From NCBI GenBank assembly GCA_030674185.1, contig CM060315.1, positions 87,622,079 to 87,686,078 on the forward strand: 64,000 nucleotides of DNA. Direction: 5' to 3'. A program made the translations under genes and the position numbers. The stretch's first letter is position 1, and each line of letters starts with the position of its first letter. Of this stretch, positions 56,270 through 64,000 are shown piece by piece. This stretch comes from Monoplex corrugatus (lineage: Eukaryota > Mollusca > Gastropoda > Littorinimorpha > Ranellidae). The notes under the pieces were generated by a model. It saw nothing but the letters and a program-made list of their open reading frames with translations. It made no database searches and was not told where the DNA came from.

Positions 56270-56960
56270 TGTTTGGCATGTTACATGATCGAGTGAAACT
56301 GCGTGAAAAATTGCATGAATCATTGAAGTTTGTGCTAGAGAGATTCCTTGCATTTGGACGGCGCCACATGCACTCTATCCAAATCTACCAGCAGCATCTG
56401 GCAGAATCCCTGAGCATGCTCAAAACAAGTCTTGTGGGCCGGCAAGATCTTGAAATGGGGAGGCAGGGAGAAGGGACCCATGAAGCACTAAGCTGACACC
56501 ACCAGAATGATGGAAACATTAAGATAGATAGTCAGCAGGCCAGTGGACCTATAAAACACTAAGCTGACACCACCAGAATGATGGAAACATTAAGATAGAC
56601 AGTCAGCAGGCCAGTGGACCTATAAAACACTAAGCTGACACCACCAGAATGATGGAAACATTAAGATAGGCAGTCAGCAGGCCAGTGGACCTATGAAACA
56701 CTAAGCTGACACCACCAGAATGATGGAAACATTAGACAGGCAGTCACAGGCCAGTGACCTATAAACACTAAGTGAACACCAGAAGATGGAACATTAGCAG
56801 GCAGTCAGCAGGCCAGTGGACCCATGAAACACTAAGTTGACACCACCAGAATGATGGAAACATTAAGACAGGCAGTCAGCAGGCCAGTGTTTAATGTTGC
56901 AGGCTGGGATTGAGTTCAGGATATCAGATCTGAAGTCCACGGCTGTAGATTAGAACCGGA
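56270..56960 (+). repeat. rep-C copy with internal 71-bp tandem
   Basis: It starts with the CATGCACTCTATCCAAATCT block and ends GGGATTGAGTTCAGGATATC. Its middle (about 56,480-56,890) is about six copies of a 71-bp unit containing AAGCTGACACCACCAGAATG and GTCAGCAGGCCAGTG. Single-copy relatives occur at 18,210-18,505 and 59,545-61,640, so the tandem is an expansion within this copy. Confidence 0.8.
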
Positions 56961-56974
56961 CAGTCCACATTATC

Positions 56975-57350
56975 CAAAACAAGTGTGACTGCCCATGTTC
57001 AAGAAAACATGAACCAGAAAAAACATGATAAAAGAATAAGAACGTGTATTTAATACGACAAGACAAGACAGGCACAAATTTTCAGCCAACTGGCCATTGT
57101 CAAGCGTAAGATTACAAACAAACAAACACCAGATAAAAAAAATGAGGAGAAAAAGACAAAGAAACACCAGATACAAACATTAGGAGAAAAAGACAGTCTT
57201 TTTCACTTCATTTTTGTATGTGGTGTTTCTTTGTTTGTGATCTTACGCTTGACAAAGGGCAGTTGGCCGAAAATTTGCACCTGTCTTGCATTAAATATGC
57301 GTTCTTATTCTTTTTTTCATGTTTTTTTTCTGGTTCCAGTCCACATTAAA
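56975..57350. repeat. inverted pair of rep-B copies
   Basis: A reverse rep-B (about 56,975-57,190) is followed immediately by a forward one (about 57,195-57,345), giving an imperfect palindrome centred near 57,195 (GAAAAAGACAGTCTTTTTC). Confidence 0.8.
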
Positions 57351-57610
57351 TAAAACAATGTGGCCTGCGCAAGGATAGAGCCCACAACAACCTGTGTTAG
57401 GAACATGGTGCTCTAACAAGTAAACAAAACAACAACAAATCATTGTCGTTGCTTTATCAATGTTCTGATTCTGATCATGTTACATGTTCTGTTTATAACC
57501 CAACTTGCGGATGATAATCCTGTTGTATTTTGTTTGTATGATTATATGATTACTGATGATATTTCTCCATATGCTGTTTCTGTATAATTATGTTTTGTTA
57601 TTGTTTTCAG
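57351..57610. other. end of BRIX1 intron 6
   Basis: About 57,365-57,420 resembles a reverse tRNA-like SINE head (AGGATAGAGCCCACAACAAC). Nothing else. Confidence 0.45.
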
Positions 57611-57661
57611 GCCTTTGACGGATCACCAGAGCTGAAACTGATGAAAGAGCTGTTCAGTCAG
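57611..57661 (+). CDS. BRIX1: BRIX1 exon 7
   Basis: 51 nt, 17 codons, phase 0 at both ends, with acceptor TTGTTTTCAG and donor GTGAGT. It encodes AFDGSPELKLMKELFSQ (residues 163-179), matching vertebrate AFDELPHYALLKELLIQ. Confidence 0.96.
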
Positions 57662-57779
57662 GTGAGTAAAAGGGTGGTGTGTAGACTTCTTTGTGGTAGG
57701 TAGACAGGTGCCGCTGCAGATCATTCTTTAACTTGGCGATATTCAGTGAAGAGTAATTTCCCATTTAACAAATTGTGCC

Positions 57780-58045
57780 GGTCTTGATTTAAACCTGTCA
57801 CTGCCCTACCATTTCCACCAGCTTTTGCCTATGGAATCATTATGTGGAATTGCCAACACCAGGGCATATATCCTAAGATTATTTGCATGAATGCAATGAT
57901 AGGCTTATATGTGTATTTAATTTTCTGTTCTGAGTTTTCTTGTTTCCAGGGTCATTAGTGTGTTTGGATGTGTGTGTTTTGTTTGAGATGGTTATAGCCC
58001 TGATATGATTGAGCGGTCACCTGGCCTTTATGGTTGACTTTAAAC
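57780..58045 (-). repeat. rep-A fragment, reverse
   Basis: It includes GCCAACACCAGGGCATATAT, TTTGCATGAATGCAATGATA and GGTTATAGCCCTGATATG, the last third of rep-A in reverse orientation, within intron 7 (451 bp). Confidence 0.75.
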
Positions 58046-58112
58046 TAATCATAATATTTGTTTTCATCATTAAAAAAAAGCTTAAAAGAAGAAACCCAAA
58101 ATGTTTTGGCAG

Positions 58113-58248
58113 GTTTTCAGCACCCCCCAGTGCCACCCCAAGAGCCAGCCATTTATTGACAGAGTCATGAGCTTCAGTGTTGAGAGCAACCGTGTCTTTG
58201 TGAGACACTTTCAGATTGTTGAAGAGGACGGCACTTTGTCTGAGATTG
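58113..58248 (+). CDS. BRIX1: BRIX1 exon 8
   Basis: 136 nt, phase 0 in and phase 1 out, with acceptor TGTTTTGGCAG and donor GTATGT. It encodes residues 180-224: VFSTPQCHPKSQPFIDRVMS, FSVESNRVFVRHFQIVEEDG and TLSEI, matching vertebrate IFSTPRYHPKSQPFVDHVFTF and NFQIIEEDAALVEIG. A later AG (TTTTCAG) is possible but would remove the conserved VFS. Confidence 0.97.
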
Positions 58249-59540
58249 GTATGTCAGCTTTTCTGCTTTAACTCTTTCACGTCCTTACCCTAGCTACCAG
58301 CTTTTTCTGTTGAACATGGTAAGGAGTGAAAGGATGGATTTTTTTTCAAAACAAATGAACTTTTAATACATGGAGGCTTGATTCCAAGTGAAAATTATTG
58401 ATTCCAAGTGAAAATTAAAGTACAAAAAGTATTGAATATTAGTGTACTGCCATACAAGGTATTTCAGTATATTTTTTGTAATCATGATTCAAGTTAAGAA
58501 CATAGGTAGTTCTTGCACCACCTGTTGGCAGTCGGGCCTAGCCTAGTCAAGGTATGCAACTCTTGATTACTGCTCCATTGTGTATACTAAAAGGCCATTT
58601 CATGGTTTTTAGTGGGCACAGTGGCCAGGTTCTTAGGTGTAGCAAAGTGAGACACAGCTGGCCAGTGAAAGCTAGCAGCTTTGCTAAGCAAAGTGTAGTG
58701 GTCTCAAAGAGATGCTAGCTTTAAATTTCAATATGGCAACCATTTGTTATAAGTTTTGTACTCAACAACCAAACTTTTCTTTCAAAAACACAGACGATCA
58801 AATTTTTGAGATGGTTAAAAATGGTAGTCGATGTTCTTGATTACTTTAGTGAACTGACTGCTTTGTGGGTTTTATAGAATGCCAATTTCAGAAATGTTCA
58901 TAATAGTTTGGCACAACATGACCCATGTGTTTTTCGACCTTGTATTTGTTGTGATCTTGACAACTTCATGTAGCTGTCATACTCTATGTGTTGCCTTAAA
59001 TGTGGAGTTTGTTAAGTTTGTGGCATATTGAAGGTAGTATTTGGGCAAATGGATTCTGTAAATTATTTCTTTTCAATTTGCAAGTGATTACCTATTATTA
59101 GCTTTGTATTCTTTTTCTAGATGACTTTATTATCAAAGACTTACACCTAGATAGAAAAAAAGAACCTGTCATTTCTTTCGCTAATTTTACATGAGATTTC
59201 AGGATGTTGACACATGCATATCAGTTCTTGAATTCAGATTCAAATTAAAAAAATGACAAAACTTTTCTGTGATTTTTTCTTAGGAAAGTGATTATATAGC
59301 TTGATAGGTCACCAACTTATGTGTTGAGGTTTTGTGGTCTCTAAACCCTATCCCCAACTTTCAGTTTGCCTGCGGGGCTTCCCAACAGTAAACAAAGTTC
59401 TCTCTCTCTCCTTTTTTTTTCTTCATATTCTACAGAAAGACAAACAACAGAAATGTACACAAACATGATCATCTGTACCTCATTGTTGTTGTGAATGTGT
59501 AGTTAGCATTACCTATAGAGTTGATTTTTCTTCAGACTTC
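58249..59540. other. BRIX1 intron 8, first part
   Basis: About 58,268-58,335 resembles a decayed half of the hairpin MITE (TTTAACTCTTTCACGTCCTT ... AGGAGTGAAAGG). The rest is AT-rich intron without recognisable features. Confidence 0.55.
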
Positions 59541-59773
59541 TTGCCATGGGATCTTTAAAATGCAAGGGACCATGTTTTGTTTCTGTCTCATTGGAAGGTA
59601 GTTTGGAGTTTATGGCACTTGACATGTCCATGTGCACTCATGCCAAATATGCCAGCAATTATCTAGCAGATTTCCTGAGCTTGCACAAAACCCTATGTGC
59701 TGGCAAGGTCTTGAAATGGGGACAAGAGTGGGGGATCTAGAAACTCTAAGCTGATATATGAAGGAAACATTAA

Positions 59774-60853
59774 CTCTTCCTGTACGTTAAGGGTTTTCAG
59801 ACTGGACACAGGGTTCATCTGTGACCTATTTTGGAACAGGGGGTAAGGTCAGTAAAACACTTGTAGATATGTTTGTATTCAACATAGAACAAAAAGGTTG
59901 TTATTGGCTTGTGCAGAATTGAATTCTAAACAACACACAGGTGAAACATTATGATAATATTCATTATATAAAACTTGACCTGTGATTTTTGCATGCATGC
60001 TATTTGAGCAGATAATTTTTCATGCATACAGTTAGTACTAACTAAGCTCCAGCCGATCAGGTAATCCATATAGCTCCAAAGTCAAAGAAGAAAAAATATT
60101 CCACAACATCCATTAAATGAACACAGCACCAAAAAATGTTCATTATTTCATATAATATGAAGTTAGACAACACTGATCATTGTCAGGTCACACACCTAAA
60201 ATAACACAAAACTACTATTATTACACCACTGTCCATCCTGGTGTTTGGCCTACTTTGAGCAGACCTGCCTCTATCCTTGTCACTCTCCCCCCTACAACCC
60301 ACATCACCACTGTCACCAGGAGAATCAGCCGATCTGCCTTGTTCCTGCCCCAATGTGTTGTAGATGATGTAAAAGAAACAGAATGGGAGAGGCGTGGTCT
60401 CTTTGCAGAACAAGAAGGCCCTTCACGATCATCAACACTGGCTTCTTCTGACTCTGCACTTGATGCACTCTCAACAAAGCTATCATCACTGTCACTGGCA
60501 GCTATTTCATCATCACTTTAAAAAAAATTTGTAAAGTGCGACAGCCTGAGCAGCCGTGAGCCTAACAGGACGCCGACTGCCTGACGCCATGGCAACTCAA
60601 CTTACAAAAGTGAAAACATATCAACAAACGAGGCGCACACACAAAGAAAACACATGGAATGACAAAGCAAAATGGCTGAAAAGGAAAAAGGAGTATCCGA
60701 CTGTCGTTATCTGCCTTCATGCAATTGTATGTCGTTAAATGGGGAAGAAACGCAAGTACAAAGTGATGAACCGTGCTGAGCCACTCACAGTGGCTCGCCG
60801 GCCATTTTGAAAGTCAGCCAAGCCGCTCACAGCGGCTCATCGGACAGGAAGTG
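59774..60853 (-). mobile_element. non-autonomous piggyBac-like element
   Basis: It is bounded by TTAA on both sides (59,770-59,773 and 60,854-60,857). The ends are CTCTTCCTGTACG and, reversed, CACTTCCTGTCCG, a terminal inverted repeat of about 13 bp with two mismatches. The minus strand carries only the start of a transposase (next entry); the catalytic region is missing, so it could move only with help. Confidence 0.8.
60230..60595 (-). pseudogene. piggyBac transposase N-terminal remnant
   Basis: From ATG about 60,590 the minus strand reads MASGSRRPVRLTAAQAVALY. After a T-rich disruption it reads SDDEIAASDSDDSFVESASS and AKRPRLSHSVSF. A LTAAQAVALI-like helix followed by a long acidic Ser/Asp/Glu region is the typical N-terminus of this transposase family. 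No DDD catalytic domain follows. Overlapping plus-strand open frames are shadows. Confidence 0.65.
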
Positions 60854-60890
60854 TTAAGATGGGCAGGAAACAGGCAAGTTTTTAATGTTG

Positions 60891-61596
60891 GGTAATGTTG
60901 TACAATAGAATACGAAAATAATTGGAGGTAATTTCACGCACTTTTACGGGTGTTTTCGGTTCTGCTCGATGTAAAGAGACGTAAGACACCCTTACCTTCG
61001 ATGTAAAGAGACGTAAGACACCCTTACCTACTCGCTTTGACCAGTCCTTCCCCACAAACATGCATTAAATATCCCTGAATGACTGGCGACCATAACCCTG
61101 ATCACGTGGGTGACGTGGGTGAAAACGTCATCACTGTTTGTGTGTTTTTATTTGAAACCGAAAATAGGAAACACGTGGTAATGTTTACATCTAGATCGAG
61201 ACCAGTAAACTCCGGAAAATGCCGAAAAAAACGCGGAAAAAGCCAAAAAACGCGAGGTAAACCGAAGGGGTAAACAAGTGTTGCACTGCACACATATTTT
61301 AGGTCGGTGATTGCACTGACACACGTGGTTGATGTTACTATTTATAGACAATAACTCCCCACTAGTGATGACGTTGTGCCCATGTGATCAGCAACCAAAA
61401 TGGCGTGCAGGTGACTGCTGGAGCTGTGGTCGCCAGTCATTCAGGGATACTTTGTGCATGTTTGTGGGGAAGGACTGGTCAAAGTGAGTAGGTAAGGGTG
61501 TCTTACGTCTCTTTACATCGAGCAGAACCGAAAACACCCGTAAAAGTGCGTGAAATTAGCTCCAATTATTTTCGTATTCTATTGTACAACATTACC
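60891..61596. mobile_element. Mutator-like foldback element, 706 bp
   Basis: It has long terminal inverted repeats: the left arm (60,891-about 61,092) begins GGTAATGTTGTACAATAG, and the right arm (about 61,425-61,596) ends CTATTGTACAACATTACC. The arms match over about 170 bp by eye. A 9-bp direct repeat TTAATGTTG flanks it (60,882-60,890 and 61,597-61,605). Long TIRs with a 9-bp duplication are characteristic of Mutator-like elements. The left arm alone has a 32-bp segment (TCGATGTAAAGAGACGTAAG...) in tandem duplicate. The interior is non-coding. Confidence 0.85.
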
Positions 61597-61645
61597 TTAA
61601 TGTTGCAAGCTGGGACTGAACTCAAGATGTTTTAAGGAATCTTCT

Positions 61646-63032
61646 GAGCTTACCACTTTATGCTTTGTGGCTGCGTCTATGCTAACTGAATGGGTAGCGC
61701 AAACTGTGTTGGGTTTGAGAAATTCTACATAGGAGATAACTCCGTGACTCTCAAGAGTTATGTTACTTAGTTGATATTCAAGATGTCAGGTTTTGTGTCC
61801 ATGGCTCTTGCAAAAAAACAACCAGCCCATGTCAAACAACACAAGACAAAACAAAACATGGCTTGCCCAAGGGTTGAATCCACAATCCCGGTGTCACGAG
61901 CATGGCGTCCTAACAGCTGAGCAAATAGACCACTGAAAATGTGGCCAGCCAGTGGATTGAACCCATAATGCCTACATAATGAGCTCAGGGCTTAAACAAC
62001 GAAGCCAGTGGACCACCTGACCCAGACCATCTGGCAGATTGGGGAAGGACAGTCCCAGTCCAGCTTGATTCAGAGCACCGATCTCTGGCTTTTCTCACTT
62101 CCCAAGGAATTGTTATGCCGGTAGTGCCAGTACTCCACAAAGTACTGCATGACTTTGGCATTTGTTCAGCCTTGGCGTGGTCTGTGACACTGCTGCATTT
62201 CAGGGACATCTGCAAACACAACCTCAAACTCACAGGCATCGATCCAGACACAGCTGGGAACTGCTGACAAACAACCACAGTCACTGGCACCAGGCTGATG
62301 AAGAGGGAGTCAAGAGGGACAAGGGAAGGTACAGACAGCAACTGGAGGACAGAAGGTATCACAGGAAGCAGAGACAGCAAACTCAGGCCTTTGATCCATG
62401 CTCCAGCTTTGGCTGCAGGACCAGCTCTAGTAGAGACTCATGCAAGGATCAGATAGCTGAACCACTCTAGACGCTGCTCTCAGCAGGACTGATCTTGACC
62501 AACCAAGGCACTGCCATGATCTCAGGAGGTAGATGGATGGCTACAGAGGTCTGTGGTCTGTGTGGATGGCAAAGTACTGCATTGTGTACCACATGACTTT
62601 GGCCGTTAGCCTGGATGTGGTTGTGAACAACATGGATCATGGGTGGGAATTCTCTTCCATTATGCGGATTTTCGTGGCAGAAAACAATAAATTTCTTAGA
62701 CTGCATGGGCCCTTTCCTTGGAAAATCCATGTGCAGCTTCATTTTTTCAAAGTCAAGTAAGTAGGCCTATGATGAGTGTAATTTTTGATTAATTTCTAAT
62801 TTTACATGTGCATGTATAGACATTTTTAAATAATGGAGAAAGTATTATGTTAAACACTCCATTTCAGATTTGATACCCAAAGATAAGCCCGATTGCACAG
62901 ATTTTAACCATGTAAAGAAATTTCTGGGGGAGCATGCGCCGGGACCACCCCTGGATTTCCTTTTCTTTTTCTTTCAGCAGTACCCAGCCCTGATGAATTG
63001 AACAACTGTGACTGTTACATTGTGTGTTCCAG
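61646..63032. other. BRIX1 intron 8, last part
   Basis: About 61,860-61,945 resembles a reverse tRNA-like SINE (GGGTTGAATCCACAATCCCG). About 62,520-62,600 read on the minus strand gives FAIHTDHRPL, faintly like an RNase H strand of an LTR retrotransposon, too short to call. The rest is unrecognised. Confidence 0.45.
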
Positions 63033-63127
63033 GTCCCAGGTTTGTGCTGAATCCCATCAAGATTTTCGAGGGGTCCTTTGGTGGACCCACTCTTTATCAG
63101 AACCCTCACTACATGTCACCCAACAAC
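63033..63127 (+). CDS. BRIX1: BRIX1 exon 9 (gene continues off the window)
   Basis: 95 nt, phase 1 in and phase 0 out, with acceptor TGTGTGTTCCAG and donor GTAAGT. It completes Gly225 and encodes residues 226-256: PRFVLNPIKIFEGSFGGPTL and YQNPHYMSPNN, matching vertebrate GPRFVLNLIKIFQGSFGGPTLYENPHYQSPN, the most conserved part of the Brix domain. The C-terminal basic tail exon(s) must lie beyond 64,000. Confidence 0.97.
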
Positions 63128-64000
63128 GTAAGTCACTTTCTGTTCAGTATATGTTTCTTGAGTGGTTCAGTTTATAGTGCCATGCTCTCAAGGCTGACCT
63201 CTCAAGTTTGATCCTAGCCCACAGTATTATAATTGGCCTGTTTATTGCCCGTCAGAATGCTGCAATTATTCTGGTGGTGTGGGCTTCATGTCTAATAGAT
63301 TCCTGCTGCCCCTATCCTCTTCCATTCCAGGACCTTGCCACTGCATAGGCTTTTGTGGAGACTTTCAGATGATTCTGCTAGACTATGAGAAACATGCCTG
63401 CTGTTACAGGACATCCATATTTGCCCCAGAAAGCCATATATTTCAGCAGGTTGTTACTGATATATGAACAGTGTTCCGCAAAATACAATAGTTGCTTTAA
63501 AAAAAATTGGAAGAAGATAAGAGATTAGGGAGTATGAAAGGAGGCAGACTGGGGAAGGACGGGTGAGAGAGAGTCCGGTGATGCCCTTCAGAGGGAGTCT
63601 TAACCATTTGACTCCATCAGTCTGTCCTCTAGCCTCATGCTTTGTCAACCATGACAACAAAACAAAAATTTAACCCTTTGACTCCCTCACCCTATCCACC
63701 AGCTTCCTGCAGGAAGCTGGTGGATAGGGTGGGGAAGTCAAAGGGTTAAATTTTTGCTGATAGTGGATAGGGCGCAGGAGTCAAAGGGTTAAGACAGTGA
63801 CCATGCAGATGTCAAGATGTCTGTATCAGGTTTGTAATATCTGCCCAACATCACCAACTACAATTTCCTTCCTGTACACTGTAAATAATGTGAGTCTTTC
63901 AGTTTTAGGAGTTTATTGGTGTTGTGTTTTGTGTTAGTCTAAGGTATGTATGCTTGCTGGGGTTTTTTTTATCTGCCATGTTCCTGAAAATTAATGTCTG
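63128..64000. other. BRIX1 intron 9 (partial)
   Basis: Contains the hairpin MITE at 63,603-63,792 and otherwise nothing recognised. No further BRIX1 exon is seen before the edge. Confidence 0.6.
63603..63792. mobile_element. hairpin MITE with TTAA-type ends, copy 3
   Basis: It has outer ends TTAACCATTTGACTCC and GGAGTCAAAGGGTTAA. Nested inside is TTAACCCTTTGACTCCCTCA facing GGGGAAGTCAAAGGGTTAA around a near-perfect central palindrome (ACCAGCTTCCTGCAGGAAGC). It looks like one hairpin unit inserted in, or duplicated within, another. Confidence 0.75.

Larger units (their letters stand above)
59545..61645 (+). repeat. rep-C copy split by two nested elements
   Basis: Rep-C sequence runs 59,545-59,769 (CATGTCCATGTGCACTCATG, then GTGCTGGCAAGGTCTTGAAA), continues at 60,858-60,890 (GATGGGCAGGAAACAGGCAA) and again from 61,606 (CAAGCTGGGACTGAACTCAA). 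Removing the two inserts and one copy of each target duplication restores the order seen at 18,420-18,505 and 56,850-56,930. Confidence 0.75.

Noticed and set aside
62467..62760. LTR retrotransposon RNase H fragment (FAIHTDHRPL on the minus strand)
   Set aside because: Only about ten residues match the expected strand and nothing around it supports a Gypsy-type element.

Overview
The window is animal nuclear DNA, almost certainly from an invertebrate. It holds two spliced genes with short exons and long introns, very dense minisatellites, and many families of transposable elements. A mollusc, perhaps a gastropod, is my best guess, because the tRNA-derived SINE at 17.2-17.4 kb resembles SINEs I associate with gastropod genomes. 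That is inference, not proof. There is no bacterial operon structure, and most long open frames are tandem repeats or mobile elements.

Two host genes lie head to head. On the minus strand, from about 26,971 down past the left edge, is a PAIP1-like gene (poly(A)-binding-protein-interacting protein 1). Six exons are identified: an N-terminal exon, two successive exons each with a PAM2 motif, and three exons of the MIF4G-type helical domain. Phase mismatches show that at least one exon is unidentified between 12,978 and 23,723 and another between 7,927 and 12,699. On the plus strand, from 29,280 past the right edge, is the ribosome biogenesis gene BRIX1/BRX1. Nine exons join in perfect phase to give 256 residues, and roughly the last 100 lie outside the window. 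About 2.3 kb separates the two start codons.

PAIP1 side: 1-4.9 kb is a 52-bp minisatellite. 5.9-7.7 kb is a decayed LINE RNase H region in which a 50-bp segment around the catalytic Asp has been amplified about 19 times. 8.1-15.2 kb carries copies of a ~500-bp dispersed repeat ('rep-A'), an RTE-like pseudogene and a mariner with recognisable TIRs. 19.4-20.1 kb is a 55-bp minisatellite, and 22.6-23.5 kb is a second mariner relic.

BRIX1 side: intron 1 holds an RTE-like LINE with an 11-bp target-site duplication, plus a decayed LINE. Intron 3 holds the most notable object, an apparently intact RLE-type (R2-superclade) non-LTR retrotransposon with a 1082-codon ORF. It is joined exactly 3'-end-to-5'-end to a second, 5'-truncated, nearly identical copy, and the pair sits inside a 44-bp minisatellite. 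Its 3'UTR carries a tRNA-like sequence with A and B boxes. Intron 3 also has a 37/43-bp minisatellite. Intron 5 has a 42-bp array and a rep-A copy that has been blown up from within by a 22-bp satellite and then split by a hAT relic. Intron 6 has a 53-bp array interrupted by a hAT-type MITE. Intron 8 has a piggyBac-like element and a Mutator-like foldback element nested in one older repeat.

Overall the window shows two conserved RNA-metabolism genes (translation and 60S assembly) whose introns have been colonised repeatedly, with several minisatellites visibly arising inside transposon copies.
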